From positions 8,556,001 through 8,620,000 of the forward strand of contig NZ_JAPELX010000001.1 in the NCBI RefSeq assembly GCF_026343335.1: 64,000 nt of DNA, given 5' to 3'. This stretch comes from Streptomyces sp. NBC_00078. Its GTDB lineage: Bacteria > Actinomycetota > Actinomycetes > Streptomycetales > Streptomycetaceae. Positions 63,217 through 64,000 of the stretch are shown here, piece after piece (the first letter of the stretch is position 1; every line of letters begins with the position of its first letter). The notes below the pieces were generated by a model. The model did no database searches. It had not been told where the DNA came from and worked only from the letters and a program-made list of their open reading frames with translations. A program made the position numbers and the translations under genes.

Positions 63217-63221
63217 GAGCG

Positions 63222-63237
63222 CCGCCGGGGCCGGCGG
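63222..63237 (+). terminator. Hairpin after the ROK gene
   Basis: CCGCCGG-GG-CCGGCGG, a 7-bp perfect stem, begins five bases after the stop. A streptomycete-type GTTCCCCGCGCCCCT element follows at about 63268, common between genes in this genus. Confidence 0.6.
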
Positions 63238-63390
63238 TCGTCCACGGCTGCGAGGGGGCTTGTCGTGCAGTTCCCCGCGCCCCTCACAAGCGTGGCGCTG
63301 CCGGACCGTGAGTCCACGGCGACCTCCAGGTTTCGGCCGTCGTCCCGGGAGGTACTCGCGTGTCGCTCGACAACGCGAAGGGAGTGCTCC

Positions 63391-63624
63391 GTGGCCGATC
63401 GGCGTCATACAGGCCAGGACGGTGAGCCCGTGCCGCGGGATCTGCCGGACCAGCAGGTCCGCAAGGGCGAGGATCCACTGGACATACCGCTCCCGGAGGC
63501 ACGAGAGGACGAGGCCGGCACCGGCGTCCCGGACACGGACGAGGCCGGCACCGGCCGTGAGGGCGGCCCCCGCCCCGCCACCGTGCACCCCGAGCATCCC
63601 GATCCGGACGAGTCCTCCGCCTGA
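63391..63624 (+). CDS. Small acidic hydrophilic protein
   Basis: 77 residues from GTG 63391 with GGGAG upstream. VADRRHTGQDGEPVPRDLP and KGEDPLDIPLPEAREDEAGT are followed by a duplicated DEAGTG and a Pro/Glu-rich end. It is low-complexity and probably disordered. I have seen similar small proteins in Streptomyces but know no function. Confidence 0.6.
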   Translation: MADRRHTGQDGEPVPRDLPDQQVRKGEDPLDIPLPEAREDEAGTGVPDTDEAGTGREGGPRPATVHPEHPDPDESSA

Positions 63625-63733
63625 CGGTGACAGCGAGCCATCACAGGAAGACCGACTCGCCGAGGCCGGGTAGCCGGCGGGGCGGGTCTCGCGCCGAGAG
63701 CGCCGAGAACGGCTTGCACGAGGGGCAGGGAGG

Positions 63734-64000
63734 TCAGCCCACCTTGTGCCCCTGCATCGGATCAGTGGCCGCTCCCTCGCCCCGCTGCATACCCTGAAGG
63801 AACTCCTCCAGCACGTTGTCGGCCGAGTGCTCCGGGTGCCAGTCCAGCTCGGTACGCGCGCGTGTGCAGTCCATCAGTGGTAGGCGCAGGACCGCGTCGA
63901 ACAGATGCGGCGAGGCAGGCAGCAGATGCAGACCCCAGGCGGCGGCGATCGCCGAGCGGGCCGCGGCGCGGGGGAGCCGGACCGGGCGCGTGCCCAGCAT
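63734..64000 (-). CDS. NAD-dependent epimerase/dehydratase, C-terminal part (starts beyond window)
   Basis: The frame ends at 63734 and runs off the right edge, so only the last 88 residues are seen: GTRPVRLPRAAARSAIAAAW, LLPASPHLFDAVLRLPLMDC and TRARTELDWHPEHSADNVLE. This is the C-terminal substrate domain of SDR-type NAD-dependent sugar epimerases/dehydratases, with the typical TELDWHP. The visible ATG at the edge is probably internal. Confidence 0.8.
   Translation of the reverse strand: MLGTRPVRLPRAAARSAIAAAWGLHLLPASPHLFDAVLRLPLMDCTRARTELDWHPEHSADNVLEEFLQGMQRGEGAATDPMQGHKVG

Overview
The window reads as chromosomal DNA of a Streptomyces or close relative. GC is very high, third codon positions are strongly G/C, GTG and TTG starts are common, and many families are typical of that group (DUF5999, DUF6325, DUF2470, SulP, GH15, LacI and ROK regulators, a DmdR/IdeR-type iron box). 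I see no tRNA, rRNA, CRISPR array or phage module. All functions are inferred by reading translations; no database search was run.

Layout. 1-2.4 kb is a rearranged scar: an IS701-family transposase running off the left edge, a 3' remnant of cydA, and a cydB that carries an in-frame amber codon and is joined to the tail of a gluconokinase. 2.4-14.8 kb is an accessory, stress-type block: DUF6325, a membrane protein, a cyclase-family hydrolase, YihY, a GMC oxidoreductase coupled to DUF2252, a broken GH15 gene welded to a chloride-channel fragment, SulP, and a PobA-like hydroxylase. 14.9-20.5 kb holds a CoiA-like nuclease candidate, small NTF2-like and cupin genes, a MoxR/VWA pair and a conserved hypothetical.

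20.7-41.5 kb is the centrepiece, an L-rhamnose locus. The minus-strand operon rhaEW-rhaB-lutABC should carry L-rhamnulose through L-lactaldehyde and L-lactate to pyruvate and DHAP. rhaI (minus) makes L-rhamnulose. The plus-strand operon encodes an ABC importer (rhaT, rhaP, rhaQ, rhaS), the mutarotase rhaM, a secreted BNR-type propeller protein and a LacI regulator. A GH78 alpha-L-rhamnosidase is divergent from rhaEW. Four promoters (rhaEW, rhamnosidase, rhaI, rhaT) share one design: TTGACA/G, a 16-18 bp spacer, a -10, then a TGAAWCGWTTCA-type palindrome where RNA polymerase starts. This points to one LacI-type regulon covering release, uptake and full catabolism. A NmrA/LysR/YCII group sits inside the locus.

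41.6-64 kb is mixed: an S33-type hydrolase, a PIG-L deacetylase, an FxLYD-like lipoprotein, DUF5999, a GIY-YIG-like gene without a normal start, two phosphotransferase-fold proteins, a pentapeptide protein, a stand-alone CYP102-like P450 divergent from a TetR gene, an iron-box-controlled DUF2470 protein, a lactonase-family propeller, a FUSC-type exporter, a DinB-like protein, DUF3626, a PAS-LuxR regulator, a GH13 glucosidase divergent from a LacI regulator, a doubly deleted self-sufficient P450 (CYP102/BM3 type) that still has an intact-looking operator, a ROK regulator, and the end of an epimerase running off the right edge.

Two genome-scale themes stand out: gene remnants fused by deletion near the left end, and a set of genes whose -10-like hexamer lies only 6-7 nt before the ATG, which suggests leaderless mRNAs.
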